NCBI GenBank assembly: GCA_902766125.1
Contig: CACXCG010000021.1
Span: 124,001 to 188,000 of the forward strand
Direction of reading: 5' to 3'
Length of the DNA: 64,000 nt
From: an uncultured Spirochaetaceae bacterium
Lineage (GTDB): Bacteria; Spirochaetota; Spirochaetia; Treponematales; Treponemataceae
Shown: piece by piece, positions 1-8,877 of the stretch
Layout: each line of letters begins with the position of its first letter
How positions within the stretch are numbered: position 1 is the stretch's first letter
Made by a program: the position numbers and the translations under genes
Notes under the pieces: model-generated
What the model saw: the letters and a program-made list of their open reading frames with translations, nothing else
Databases searched by the model: none
What the model was told of the DNA's origin: nothing

Positions 1-732
1 GAAACCCTTTCCGGAGCGTGGGACATTCAGATTGTATATGCACATGACAAGACCGTTTACCACGTTCCGGTGGCAGTAATCGGAAACAAGCTGTACCTTA
101 ACTTTATTGTCAAAAATCTTTCAACCATCGGCATTGAATCAAGTAATGACCAGCTGCTGAACGGATACTGGCGCGACTGGGGAAGGGCAAGCGGAATTCT
201 GATTAGTCCTCCGTATAACGAAAAAGAGATGGTGTCTTATTTTGTAACTGATGATGCCGTGTATTATATCCGTTACTGGCGCACTGACATGGAATTTGAC
301 GATGGAGCGGTTGCAGTTTTTTCTGACGGAAGTCAGTCGTTTGAAGTTCCCAAGCATTTGCGTGCTCAGGGGCAGGTCTATACCTGTGTTAACGGAAGAG
401 GCTCCAAAATCCGCAACATAACAAAAAGCAATGCACTGCCGGAAGAAATGACGCTCAATCAGGTAACGGTTTTACGGCACGGAACTGATGCAGACGGAAA
501 TGAAATAACCTGGCTTGAAAAGGCAGCCACAATCTGTGCACTGGGAGAACCGTACCTTACGCTTACCGACGGAACAAGAACCATAGAGCAGATTGTTACG
601 GAAGCAAACGCACGAAGAAAACCAGATCCTCCGCCGTTATTCCCTCCGCATGGAATTCTTGACTTTGACTGGTCTATTGTTGACCGTCCTCCGCAGAACT
701 GGTTCAAGCGAAATTCTCAACTGGGAAAATAA
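1..732 (+). CDS. hypothetical protein, 5'-truncated by the window edge
   Basis: The reading frame is open from base 1, so the start codon lies upstream. A GTG at 70 is only an internal codon. The visible part encodes about 243 residues and stops at 732. It has no family motif I recognise. The C-terminal end is proline-rich (around DPPPLFPP) followed by a Trp-containing tail. The gene converges with the lipoprotein gene on the other strand, whose stop is only seven bases away. Function unknown. Confidence 0.8.
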   Translation, partial: ETLSGAWDIQIVYAHDKTVYHVPVAVIGNKLYLNFIVKNLSTIGIESSNDQLLNGYWRDWGRASGILISPPYNEKEMVSYFVTDDAVYYIRYWRTDMEFDDGAVAVFSDGSQSFEVPKHLRAQGQVYTCVNGRGSKIRNITKSNALPEEMTLNQVTVLRHGTDADGNEITWLEKAATICALGEPYLTLTDGTRTIEQIVTEANARRKPDPPPLFPPHGILDFDWSIVDRPPQNWFKRNSQLGK

Positions 733-738
733 ACTGTC

Positions 739-1269
739 TTATTTGTTTACGCTTACAAGCTGCAGGTAATCAATGCACAGATGTTTACTTGCGGCTTTTT
801 TCTTTTTGTCTGCAGTAATGCGTATGGTTATAGTCTTTGGAGAATCAACCTGAATGTATACGGGAATGCGTGTTGTCAGTTCCCACACACCTAAGGGCGG
901 GTTACTGGGGTACACCGAATAGCTGGTGTCATCTACGGTAACGGTTAAAAACGAACGGTCTGTATCTCTTGCACGCATTTTTAAAAGCAGTTCATACGTA
1001 CCTTCTTTAAGCTGTATGCGGGTTTCAAGACTGTCGCTTTCTTTTGCAAGTGGAACATACTGACCGCCACTTGCACCTGCATCCTCTGCAATAGAAGTTC
1101 CGGTAACAAGCATTGCTTCTGCTTCAATCTTAAGTCCCGGTGCCCTGTAGGTATGCACTGTATTGGGATCAACTGCTTTGCGGCTGTCTTTTGTGCTGCC
1201 GGTGGTTACACATGCGGTAAGGGTAATAATCAGGGTGGCACATACGCTCAGGAAAAAAATGCGTTTCAT
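739..1269 (-). CDS. lipoprotein with carbohydrate-binding-like (CBM6/35-type) fold
   Basis: The protein has about 176 residues. It starts at the ATG at 1269, preceded by an AAAGGAGA ribosome binding site; a longer frame to 1350 would overlap the helicase gene and lacks a signal sequence. The N-terminus MKRIFFLSVC leads to the lipobox LTAC, so it should be a lipid-anchored exported protein. The mature part shows a jelly-roll pattern: IEAEAM, then ASGGQYV, an LKEGTYELLLKMRA strand, and IDYLQL at the end, as in CBM6/CBM35-like modules. That suggests sugar or glycan binding, but no enzyme domain is attached. It lies 16 bases behind the helicase gene and is probably cotranscribed with it. The fold assignment is inference. 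Confidence 0.75.
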   Translation of the reverse strand: MKRIFFLSVCATLIITLTACVTTGSTKDSRKAVDPNTVHTYRAPGLKIEAEAMLVTGTSIAEDAGASGGQYVPLAKESDSLETRIQLKEGTYELLLKMRARDTDRSFLTVTVDDTSYSVYPSNPPLGVWELTTRIPVYIQVDSPKTITIRITADKKKKAASKHLCIDYLQLVSVNK

Positions 1270-1285
1270 ACAGTCTCCTTTGAAT

Positions 1286-3313
1286 CTATAATTTAGGTAC
1301 GCGCGGTTTTGCAAAGTTTTTGAGCATGTTCTGCAAAAGCTGGTGCGCATCTTCTGCTTCTACTGCACTGGGCGGTTCATGATACTGCACAAGGTTTGCA
1401 GGAATCTCATCCAAGAAACGGCTGGGTTCACAGTCAACGTCAACCTTCATTCTGCGTCTTTTTCTGCAGGATGAAATGAGCAGTCTGTCCTGCGCACGGG
1501 TTACGGCAACATAAAAGAGCCTTCGTTCTTCTTCTATCGCTTTGTCTCCGCCTTCTTCAACGGCACGTGCATGCGGCATAAGTCCTTCTTCGGCTCCTGC
1601 AATAAACACAACCGGAAACTCCAGTCCCTTTGATGCATGAACGGTCATGAGGTTTACCTTTCCCTTGTCCTGTTCTTCATCCAGATCATCGCGTGACAAA
1701 AGGGTAATGCGGTTAAGGTATGCATACAGACTGGTGTCTTCGTTTTCAGGATTGTTTTCCCACTGTTCCATACTGCGGATAAGGCTTTCTATGTTCATGT
1801 ACTTAAAGCGTGCAGCTTTTTCGCTTTTGGGATTTTCGCCAATCAGAAAATCAAAGTAATTGATTTCTTCAACAAGTGCATGAACTTTTTTGCTTAAACC
1901 CTTACCGCCCAGCATTGTCTTGTTTGCTTCGATAATCGAAGTGAATGACTCCAGGTCTGCACGTGTCTTTTCGCTTACCGGACAGGACTCCGGGGAACAG
2001 GCAAGAATCTGTTCTATGGCCTGCCACAAAGAGACAGACATTTGCGTTGCGACGGTGTTCAAGGCTTCTATGGTGCTTCGTCCAATGCCTCGGCGCGGAG
2101 TGTTTATGATACGCAGTAAGTTTATGTCATCATCGTGGTTTGCAATGACACGCAGGTAACTGATGATGTCTTTTATTTCCTTGCGTTCAAAAAAACTGGT
2201 ACCGCCGCTCATGACATACGGTATGTTTGCCTGCAAAAACGCTTCTTCTATGGCACGGCTCTGAGTGTTTGCTCTCATAAGCACACCAAAATCAGCATAG
2301 TTCCGTTTTTCTTCCATGCAGATTCCCTGAATGCTTTCTGCAATAAAGTCTGCTTCTGCCGCTTCGTTTTCGGGCATGTAGATTTCTATGGGTTTTCCGT
2401 TACCGTTACCGCTCCACAGCTCTTTGTCTTTGCGATTAGTGTTGTGCTTTATGACACCGTTTGCTGCCGCAAGAATGGTTCCTGTTGAGCGGTAGTTCTG
2501 TTCAAGACGTATTTCGGTAACCGAGGGAAAATCTTTTTCAAAGTTGACAATGTTTTCGTAATCGGCACCACGCCAGCTGTAGATACTCTGGTCGTCGTCA
2601 CCGACAACCGCAACATTATCCTGAGCAAGCAGATGCATCATCTCGTACTGCTGATGGCTTGTATCCTGAAATTCATCTACCATGATGTAACGGAAGCGTT
2701 CCTTGTAACGTGCAAGCACTTCGGGATGCTCTTTAAACAGTTTGATGGGAAGGGTAATCAGATCATCAAAGTCCACTGCATTATACAGCTTAAGACCTTC
2801 CTGATATCCTTCGTACAATTCGCGGTACATGTCGTTTGCGCCCTGCCAGGTTTTGCGGCCTGTCTTTATGTCGCTGAATAAAATGCCTATCTTGTAGACA
2901 TCAAGTGCTTCTGCGGTAAACTTAAGTTCCCGTCCTGTTTCCTTTATAAGCTGAGAACGGTCGCTTTCGTCGTAGATTGAAAAGTTGCTTCTCCAGCCCA
3001 GTTTGTCTATGTCCTGCCGTAAAATGCGTACTCCAAAGGCATGAAAGGTGCTTATGGTAAGATTCTGCAGTTTTCGTTCAGTCAGGGTTTTTATGCGGTC
3101 AGCCATTTCTTTTGCAGCCTTGTTTGTAAAGGTAAGGGCAAGAATGGCACTCTGAGGAATCCCTTTTTCAAGCATGTTTGCAATACGGTAGGTAATGACG
3201 CGTGTTTTTCCGCTTCCGGCTCCTGCAATAATCAGGATCGGTCCTTCAAGCTGAGTGACTGCACGGTACTGCTGCGGATTTAACTGGTCTTTGAGCGATT
3301 CTTCCAGGGACAT
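1286..3313 (-). CDS. pcrA: ATP-dependent DNA helicase, UvrD/Rep/PcrA family (SF1A)
   Basis: This 675-residue protein is a 3'-5' DNA translocase that unwinds DNA in repair and at stalled forks. All SF1 motifs are visible: Walker A GAGSGKT at residues 31-37, VDEFQDTS near 212, VGDDDQSIYSWRGAD near 240, the TVHASKGLEF motif near 556 and EERRLFYVAVTRA near 600. I chose the ATG at 3313 because a GAGG box lies just upstream; the ATG 27 bases further up would fall in the promoter. Length is close to Rep (about 670) and shorter than B. subtilis PcrA (about 740). Rep, PcrA or UvrD cannot be told apart here. A promoter is recognisable upstream. Confidence 0.92.
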   Translation of the reverse strand: MSLEESLKDQLNPQQYRAVTQLEGPILIIAGAGSGKTRVITYRIANMLEKGIPQSAILALTFTNKAAKEMADRIKTLTERKLQNLTISTFHAFGVRILRQDIDKLGWRSNFSIYDESDRSQLIKETGRELKFTAEALDVYKIGILFSDIKTGRKTWQGANDMYRELYEGYQEGLKLYNAVDFDDLITLPIKLFKEHPEVLARYKERFRYIMVDEFQDTSHQQYEMMHLLAQDNVAVVGDDDQSIYSWRGADYENIVNFEKDFPSVTEIRLEQNYRSTGTILAAANGVIKHNTNRKDKELWSGNGNGKPIEIYMPENEAAEADFIAESIQGICMEEKRNYADFGVLMRANTQSRAIEEAFLQANIPYVMSGGTSFFERKEIKDIISYLRVIANHDDDINLLRIINTPRRGIGRSTIEALNTVATQMSVSLWQAIEQILACSPESCPVSEKTRADLESFTSIIEANKTMLGGKGLSKKVHALVEEINYFDFLIGENPKSEKAARFKYMNIESLIRSMEQWENNPENEDTSLYAYLNRITLLSRDDLDEEQDKGKVNLMTVHASKGLEFPVVFIAGAEEGLMPHARAVEEGGDKAIEEERRLFYVAVTRAQDRLLISSCRKRRRMKVDVDCEPSRFLDEIPANLVQYHEPPSAVEAEDAHQLLQNMLKNFAKPRVPKL

Positions 3314-3330
3314 GTAAAACCTCGGTCGAT

Positions 3331-3359
3331 AGTGTAGCATACCGCCCTTTTTTTTGCAA
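3331..3359 (-). promoter_or_regulatory. sigma-70 type promoter for the helicase gene
   Basis: On the minus strand TTGCAA (3359-3354) is followed by a 17-base spacer ending in GC and by TACACT (3336-3331). The start codon lies 17 bases further on, with a GAGG box between. Confidence 0.6.
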
Positions 3360-3376
3360 ATTCAGTACTTGCGTAG

Positions 3377-3404
3377 TTGAAAAAATCATGATTTATGATA
3401 CAAT
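3377..3404 (+). promoter_or_regulatory. sigma-70 type promoter for hexokinase
   Basis: TTGAAA (3377-3382), 16-base spacer, TACAAT (3399-3404). The transcript would have a leader of about 20 bases containing an AAGGAG ribosome binding site. Confidence 0.6.
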
Positions 3405-3432
3405 AGGAGTATTAGAAATAAGGAGCTTTTAA

Positions 3433-4725
3433 ATGAACACAGCTGTTGCCGCCTTCTTGGGCAAGCATAATTTTCCGGTTGACATGGCAATCAATCCCGT
3501 TATTGATGCATTACTGTACGATATGAACGAAGGACTTTCCGGTCGTCCTGCTGCAGAAGACATGATCCGTACGTTCTGTACACCGCCGGCACAGTCTGCT
3601 TCCGGTAAGAGCGTAATCGTTATTGATGCCGGTGGAACTAACTTCCGTTCCTGCCTGGTTACCTTTGACAGCCAGGGTAAGCCTCAGATTGACTTCATGG
3701 AAAAAACAGGAATGCCCGGAATTGAAAAAGAGCTGTCACGCAAAGAGTTCTTTAATAAATTTGCAGAAAACCTGGAACATCTGAAAGATAAGTCAGACCG
3801 CATCGGTTTCTGTTTTTCATACCCCATGACCATTACCGAAGACGGTGACGGAATCCTTCTGGGCTTTTCAAAAGAAATTAAGGCTCCCGAAGTAGTTGGC
3901 TGTCACATCGGCAAAGAACTTGCTGCAGCCCTTAAAGCTCACGGCTGGAAGAATTCCATGCACATTTCGCTCTTAAACGATACGGTTGCCGCACTTCTTG
4001 CTGGTGCTGCAGGTCCTGATGACGGAGAGCGCTATTCTTCTTACATCGGCTTTATTCTGGGAACTGGAATGAACGGTGCTTACATTCAGGGAGAAGATGC
4101 TGCATATCCCGGACTCAAGGAACAGATTATCGTCTGCGAAAACGGAAAGTTTGACAAAATCAGCCGCTCAGACTTTGACCTTGAATACGACAAAAAATCA
4201 GCAAAACCCAATACATCTATATTGGAAAAACAGTGCTCTGGTGCATATCTGGGACCTGTTTCGTATGAAGCAATCAGAATGGCAGCCAGCGAAGGTCTTT
4301 TCTCAAAGAAATTTGCTGATTCTCTCTTGAAAATTGAAAAACTGACGCTTATTGAAGTTGATTCGTTCCTTCATGCTCCGTTTGCAACCGGTTCTGTGCT
4401 GGGTGCAAAAGCCGCAGAATGTGCTACCGACGAAGACTATGACCGCCTGTTCCAGCTTCTGGACGCTATTGTTGACCGTGCAGCCCGCTGTGCTTCTGCA
4501 ATCCTTGCAGCCTGTGTCATTAAAAGCGGCAAAGGCAGCAATGCAAGCCGCCCGGTCTGTGTGCTGTGCGACGGTACTACATTCTACAAAACCCATAAAA
4601 TTCACGAACGCGTAGAAGGCTATCTTGATCAGCTTTTGATTCACGAACGTTCTCTGTACTACGAAATCATCAGCCGCGACAACGACATTACACTGGGTGC
4701 CGCTATTGCAGGCCTTATCTCGTAA
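3433..4725 (+). CDS. hexokinase
   Basis: The 430-residue protein phosphorylates hexoses with ATP at the entry to glycolysis in the cytoplasm. The ASKHA-fold hallmarks are visible: phosphate-1 motif VIDAGGTNFRS near residues 60-70, the catalytic Asp in LLNDTVAALLAG near 181, and the phosphate-2 motif GTGMNGAYI near 210. Size and motifs match the eukaryote-like hexokinase found in treponemes (T. pallidum TP0505, as I recall). The ATG has AAGGAG nine bases upstream. It is a stand-alone gene with its own promoter; the next gene also has its own. Confidence 0.9.
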   Translation: MNTAVAAFLGKHNFPVDMAINPVIDALLYDMNEGLSGRPAAEDMIRTFCTPPAQSASGKSVIVIDAGGTNFRSCLVTFDSQGKPQIDFMEKTGMPGIEKELSRKEFFNKFAENLEHLKDKSDRIGFCFSYPMTITEDGDGILLGFSKEIKAPEVVGCHIGKELAAALKAHGWKNSMHISLLNDTVAALLAGAAGPDDGERYSSYIGFILGTGMNGAYIQGEDAAYPGLKEQIIVCENGKFDKISRSDFDLEYDKKSAKPNTSILEKQCSGAYLGPVSYEAIRMAASEGLFSKKFADSLLKIEKLTLIEVDSFLHAPFATGSVLGAKAAECATDEDYDRLFQLLDAIVDRAARCASAILAACVIKSGKGSNASRPVCVLCDGTTFYKTHKIHERVEGYLDQLLIHERSLYYEIISRDNDITLGAAIAGLIS

Positions 4726-4731
4726 TCAGGG

Positions 4732-4760
4732 TTGAAAAACTGCCCGTCATGTGCTATACT
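4732..4760 (+). promoter_or_regulatory. sigma-70 type promoter of the flbB-fliK-flgD-flgE operon
   Basis: TTGAAA (4732-4737), 17-base spacer ending in GC, TATACT (4755-4760). It is a housekeeping-type promoter, not a sigma-28 type, in front of a flagellar operon. Confidence 0.65.
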
Positions 4761-4778
4761 GGCGGGTAAGGTGGGAAT

Positions 4779-5414
4779 GTGGCAAAAAGCAGAATTCTTG
4801 GCAAGTCAATTTTACTCATAATTCTGATTATCATTTTAGTACTCTTTGGCCTTCTGTGGTTTGATTACCTGGGAGTTATTCCGGCAAAAAAGCTGTTTGC
4901 TCCTGTTTTCAAACTGGTAGGGCTTACTCCTCAGACTTCTACCACGGTAACGTCGATTGACGGTGAAGGAGAGGCTGATTTGGACGATGACCGCTATGCC
5001 AAACGCCTTGAAGCCCTGGAAATGCGTTCTCAGGAACTTGACCAGCGGGAAACCGATTTGAGTTCTTCTGAAAGTTCAAATGCTCAGATTGCACAGGAAT
5101 TAGAGGACCGTGCCCTGGAACTTGATGAACGGGAAAAAACCTTTAATGCTGAAGTCGAAAAATACCGAAGTTATTGGAGTAACATCGAGCAGATTGTCCA
5201 GAACCTTGAGGGTATGCAGCCGGCAAAAGCAGTTGCAATCCTTGCAGAAATGGACGACCAGATGATTGTAGACGTGTTCCGTCGTGCAGAAGAAGATGCT
5301 GCGGCGGCGGGTACTTCATCTCTGGTTGCATACTGGCTGTCTTTGATGGAGCCCGGAAGAGCGGCTGTCATCAACCGAAAGCTGGTAAATAAACCCCAGT
5401 CCATAGACAACTAG
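4779..5414 (+). CDS. flbB: periplasmic flagellar assembly/motor protein FlbB (MotE-like)
   Basis: The 211-residue protein has one N-terminal membrane segment (about residues 10-30), then a long Glu-rich coiled coil (RLEALEMRSQELDQRETD and following), and a C-terminal MotE/MgtE-N-like domain with MQPAKAVAILAEMDDQMIVD. In Borrelia FlbB forms part of the spirochaete-specific periplasmic collar at the motor base. The start is a GTG at 4779 with AAGGTGG upstream; an ATG one base earlier is out of frame. It is the first gene of an operon with fliK, flgD and flgE, the usual spirochaete order. Family assignment is from topology, coiled coil and context. Confidence 0.85.
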   Translation: MAKSRILGKSILLIILIIILVLFGLLWFDYLGVIPAKKLFAPVFKLVGLTPQTSTTVTSIDGEGEADLDDDRYAKRLEALEMRSQELDQRETDLSSSESSNAQIAQELEDRALELDEREKTFNAEVEKYRSYWSNIEQIVQNLEGMQPAKAVAILAEMDDQMIVDVFRRAEEDAAAAGTSSLVAYWLSLMEPGRAAVINRKLVNKPQSIDN

Positions 5415-5456
5415 TCAAAGTGGGGCAGTCTCCGGTGTTCAACGGAGGTATTGCCC

Positions 5457-6881
5457 ATGCTGGCACTTAACATTCAGTTAGAATCATCACAGATACGGAC
5501 TGCACCTCAGGGATTGAAAGGTGAACTGGTATCTGGAGGACAGACTGAATCATTTTCTTCTATGCTGGAATCCATCAGCAAAGCGAGTGCCAGGGACGGC
5601 AGAACAGAAACTGCAGAATCGCGCGAAACACAGACTTCTAAGCGTAGTTCCGAAACCAAAGCAAAAAAAACAAATGCAAAGGAAACTCCCGCTCAGAAAA
5701 CAGATGTTCCTGAAACTGAAACAGATGCGCCGTCTGTTGCAATGCAGCTTGCTCAGGTAAGTGCAGAAGAAAAAACTTCTGTTAAACAGTTTAATCCCGA
5801 AGATTTTACCAAAGCAGAAATTCCCGAAATAACACTTGACCAGACAATGAGTCAGGAATTTGACAGTCTGCAGAATACGCTTCTGGTAAGTGAAGAAATC
5901 CCTGATATTGAACTTCCCGATTTTGATTCTCTGGTAAAAGAAGAAATTCTTGATTCTAAATCTGTTGATCTGTCACAGAAAAGTTCTGACATTACCGATG
6001 AATCACTTGTTCAGAGTGAAACGCTTGCAGTAAATGCTGGAACGGTAAAGCCTAAGGATTTTGCTGCATCCAAAAAAGAAACAAAGGTTACTGTACAGGA
6101 CAACCTCCTTGCAGCAGAAAAAGAGGATACAGAACCTGGCTTTGAAAGTCTTCGTGGACAGGAAGTAAGTGACTGGCGTGATCTTGCATGGAATAAACCT
6201 GTTGAACAGGAAAAACCTGTCTTTACCGTAACCGATTTACGTTCTCCGGAAGAAAAACTTGCAGCTGCTAAGCAGGAACAGCATGAAGTTCTTGATACCG
6301 CAATTGAACATACAAGTGATAACACTGCAACCATGACGCTGACTTTAAGCACTAATGCAGAACAGAACATTCTTTCTTCAAATGCTCAGAGTGCAGCTTC
6401 TTCATCTTCAAACTTTCAGCAGATGCTTGCTGCTCAGATTCAGCAGAACGCACCTGATTTTGTTAAGGCGACCAATTTTGTGCTCAGAGATTCCAACCAG
6501 GGAACAATTGACATGATTTTAAAACCTGAGCAGTTGGGAAATGTTAAGGTCAGCCTTCAAGTTTCCGATAAAGTAATAGCCGGACAGATTACTGTCGCAT
6601 CAAAAGAAGCACTTGAAGCTTTCAAGCAGAATCTTGAAACGCTTAAGCAGGCACTGATCCAGAACGGATTTGAAAATGCCACGCTGACTCTTTCGATGTC
6701 TGACGGATCTGCGGCAAATAACAGCTCGTTTGCGCAGCATGGACAGGCAGACAGACAGTTTCGTTCAGAGCGCGTATACGGACAGTATGCTTCGGATACA
6801 GACAGCCAGACGGACTCGCCTGTTGAAAGCGACGCATTCAGAGCTGATGGAACCAGGTATGCCATTGACGTGGTAGCCTGA
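5457..6881 (+). CDS. fliK: flagellar hook-length control protein FliK
   Basis: This 474-residue protein is exported during hook assembly and signals the switch of the export gate when the hook is full length. Residues 1-300 are low-complexity, rich in Glu, Ser, Thr and Lys. The conserved Flg_hook domain lies at the C-terminus (roughly residues 340-430), with LKPEQLGNVKVSLQVSD and the helix EALEAFKQNLETLKQAL. I prefer the ATG at 5457, eight bases behind GGAGG; an upstream in-frame TTG at 5451 sits too close to that box. The ordered neighbours flgD and flgE support the call. The variable N-terminal part is typical of the family. Confidence 0.88.
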   Translation: MLALNIQLESSQIRTAPQGLKGELVSGGQTESFSSMLESISKASARDGRTETAESRETQTSKRSSETKAKKTNAKETPAQKTDVPETETDAPSVAMQLAQVSAEEKTSVKQFNPEDFTKAEIPEITLDQTMSQEFDSLQNTLLVSEEIPDIELPDFDSLVKEEILDSKSVDLSQKSSDITDESLVQSETLAVNAGTVKPKDFAASKKETKVTVQDNLLAAEKEDTEPGFESLRGQEVSDWRDLAWNKPVEQEKPVFTVTDLRSPEEKLAAAKQEQHEVLDTAIEHTSDNTATMTLTLSTNAEQNILSSNAQSAASSSSNFQQMLAAQIQQNAPDFVKATNFVLRDSNQGTIDMILKPEQLGNVKVSLQVSDKVIAGQITVASKEALEAFKQNLETLKQALIQNGFENATLTLSMSDGSAANNSSFAQHGQADRQFRSERVYGQYASDTDSQTDSPVESDAFRADGTRYAIDVVA

Positions 6882-6898
6882 AAGGAGTAACGAAGATT

Positions 6899-7360
6899 AT
6901 GAGCATGGAGACGACTGCAACAAGTCTTAACCTGAACATGAACGAGCAGGAACTGGCTCGCCTTAACATGTCGGTCGAGACCTTCAACAAGTCCCTCGCG
7001 GTGAACGGACGCACTGCGACATCAGAGCTGGGCAAGGATGACTTTCTTAAACTGCTGATTGCGCAGCTTTCCAATCAGGACCCGACGTCTCCGATGGAAG
7101 ATACAGAATTTATTGCGCAGATGGCACAGTTCAGTACACTTGAACAGATGACGAACCTTAATTCAGAGTTTGACAAGCTGAACTCAATGCTTTCTTCAAG
7201 CAGTGCATATAATACACTTGGTCACACAGTAGACCTGAATCTTGGCGATACAACTACAACCGGACGAGTAGATGCTGTTGTCACTGGTGCAGCGCCTCAG
7301 GTGATGGTAAACGGAATGCTCTACGACATGAGCAAAATTAAAGCAGTATACGAGAACTAA
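6899..7360 (+). CDS. flgD: flagellar hook assembly scaffold FlgD
   Basis: The 153-residue protein caps the growing hook and lets FlgE subunits polymerise. The diagnostic FlgD N-terminal motif is clear: LGKDDFLKLLIAQLSNQDP followed by MEDTEFIAQMAQFSTLEQM (residues about 44-83). It lacks the long C-terminal FlgD Ig/Tudor region found in enteric proteins (about 230 residues), ending in a short beta segment, as in other spirochaetes. The start has AAAGGAG upstream and the gene lies 17 bases after fliK. Confidence 0.93.
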   Translation: MSMETTATSLNLNMNEQELARLNMSVETFNKSLAVNGRTATSELGKDDFLKLLIAQLSNQDPTSPMEDTEFIAQMAQFSTLEQMTNLNSEFDKLNSMLSSSSAYNTLGHTVDLNLGDTTTTGRVDAVVTGAAPQVMVNGMLYDMSKIKAVYEN

Positions 7361-7381
7361 AATAATAAAGAGGGTAGCCTT

Positions 7382-8773
7382 ATGATGAGATCACTTTATT
7401 CCGGCGTAAGCGGATTGCAGAATCACCAGACACGTATGGACGTGATTGGTAACAATATTTCCAACGTTAACACAATTGGTTTTAAACGCGGTCGTGTTAA
7501 CTTTCAGGACATGATCAGCCAGCAGATTGGCGGTTCAGCTCGTCCTACCGAAGAAAAGGGTGGTGTTAACCCGAAAGAAATCGGTCTTGGTATGAGTGTT
7601 GCTGCAATAGACACTGTCTTCACACAGGGAAGCCTGCAGTCAACTGGTATTACCACTGATATTGCAATCAACGGTAACGGTTTCTTTGTTCTTAAAGATG
7701 CAGATGAAACATACTATACCCGCGCTGGTGCATTCGGTGTAGACAGTGAAGGTACTTTGGTTAATCCGGCTAATGGTCTTCGCGTTCAGGGATGGATGGC
7801 AGAAAACGTAAACGGTGTTTCAATGGTCAACACTTCTGCTACTCCGACAGATATTACTATTCCCGTTGGACAGAAGGATCCGCCAAAAGCAACAGAAAAT
7901 GTTCACTACTTCTGTAACCTGGACAAAAACACTCCGCTTATTCCTGCAAACGCAACACCGGATCAGATTACTGCAGGAACCTGGCAGACAAGTGTTGTTA
8001 TCTATGACTCATTCGGAAATAAACATATTGTCGGCATGAACTATCAGCGTGTACCTGAAACAACAAATGAGTGGGAAGTTACCGTAACTGTTGATCCCGA
8101 TGCAGAAACACCGACTGATACTCGCGTTGGTCTGGGAACAACTGACGGTATGACAAATACCTACAGACTTGCCTTTGACAACTACGGTCTGCTTGCTTCT
8201 GTAACTGACAGCTCTGGAAACGTAACAAATCCCGAAGGTGAAATTGTTCTGCAGACATCATTTACGGTTCCTGACAGTAACAACAATCCCGACGGAACAC
8301 CGTACCGCCAGAACTTTAACCTTAACCTGGGAACAATCGGAAGCGAAAAGAACGGTACAACTCAGGCTGCATCAAAGAGTACAAACAAAGCTGATTATCA
8401 GGACGGTTACGGACTGGGATATCTTGATACCTTTAAGATTGACGGAACTGGTCTGATTACCGGTGTGTATTCAAACGGTTCAACCCGTACCATCGGTCAG
8501 ATTGCAATGGCAAGCTTTACCAACCAGGGTGGTCTTGAAAAACATGGTGATACAACTTTCATGGAATCAACCAACAGCGGTATGGCAAACATTGGTGAAA
8601 GCGGCACAGCAGGTAAGGGCAGTCTGATTTCCGGAACATTGGAAATGAGTAACGTTGACCTTTCTGAGCAGCTTACTGATATGATTGTTACCCAGCGCGG
8701 TTTCGAATCGAATGCAAAAACCATTACTACATCCGATTCAATGCTTGAGACTATTCTGAGCCTGAAGCGCTAA
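7382..8773 (+). CDS. flgE: flagellar hook protein FlgE
   Basis: The 463-residue protein forms the periplasmic hook joining motor and filament. The N-terminal rod-type motif [20 protein letters not shown] and the C-terminal helix [20 protein letters not shown] identify it. Counting from the first Met, residue 165 is Lys and residue 178 is Cys, followed by Asn179. These are the positions of the self-catalysed lysinoalanine crosslink described for T. denticola FlgE. GAGGG lies seven bases before the ATG at 7382. A strong terminator follows, so the flbD-motA-motB genes common downstream in other spirochaetes are not in this operon. Confidence 0.95.
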   Translation: MMRSLYSGVSGLQNHQTRMDVIGNNISNVNTIGFKRGRVNFQDMISQQIGGSARPTEEKGGVNPKEIGLGMSVAAIDTVFTQGSLQSTGITTDIAINGNGFFVLKDADETYYTRAGAFGVDSEGTLVNPANGLRVQGWMAENVNGVSMVNTSATPTDITIPVGQKDPPKATENVHYFCNLDKNTPLIPANATPDQITAGTWQTSVVIYDSFGNKHIVGMNYQRVPETTNEWEVTVTVDPDAETPTDTRVGLGTTDGMTNTYRLAFDNYGLLASVTDSSGNVTNPEGEIVLQTSFTVPDSNNNPDGTPYRQNFNLNLGTIGSEKNGTTQAASKSTNKADYQDGYGLGYLDTFKIDGTGLITGVYSNGSTRTIGQIAMASFTNQGGLEKHGDTTFMESTNSGMANIGESGTAGKGSLISGTLEMSNVDLSEQLTDMIVTQRGFESNAKTITTSDSMLETILSLKR

Positions 8774-8818
8774 TGAAGGTAAGTAATCCGTCATAACCTG
8801 CGGCGGATAAAAAAATAT

Positions 8819-8860
8819 CCCCGGTTCGGCAAGTTGCGCTGCTGAGCCGGGGATTTTTTT
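8819..8860 (+). terminator. intrinsic terminator after flgE
   Basis: A GC-rich 13-base stem beginning CCCCGG and ending CCGGGG, with a short loop and two non-Watson-Crick positions, is followed by seven T residues (8854-8860). It also separates flgE from the convergent outer membrane protein gene. Confidence 0.85.
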
Positions 8861-8877
8861 ATGTCATGGATGGAATC

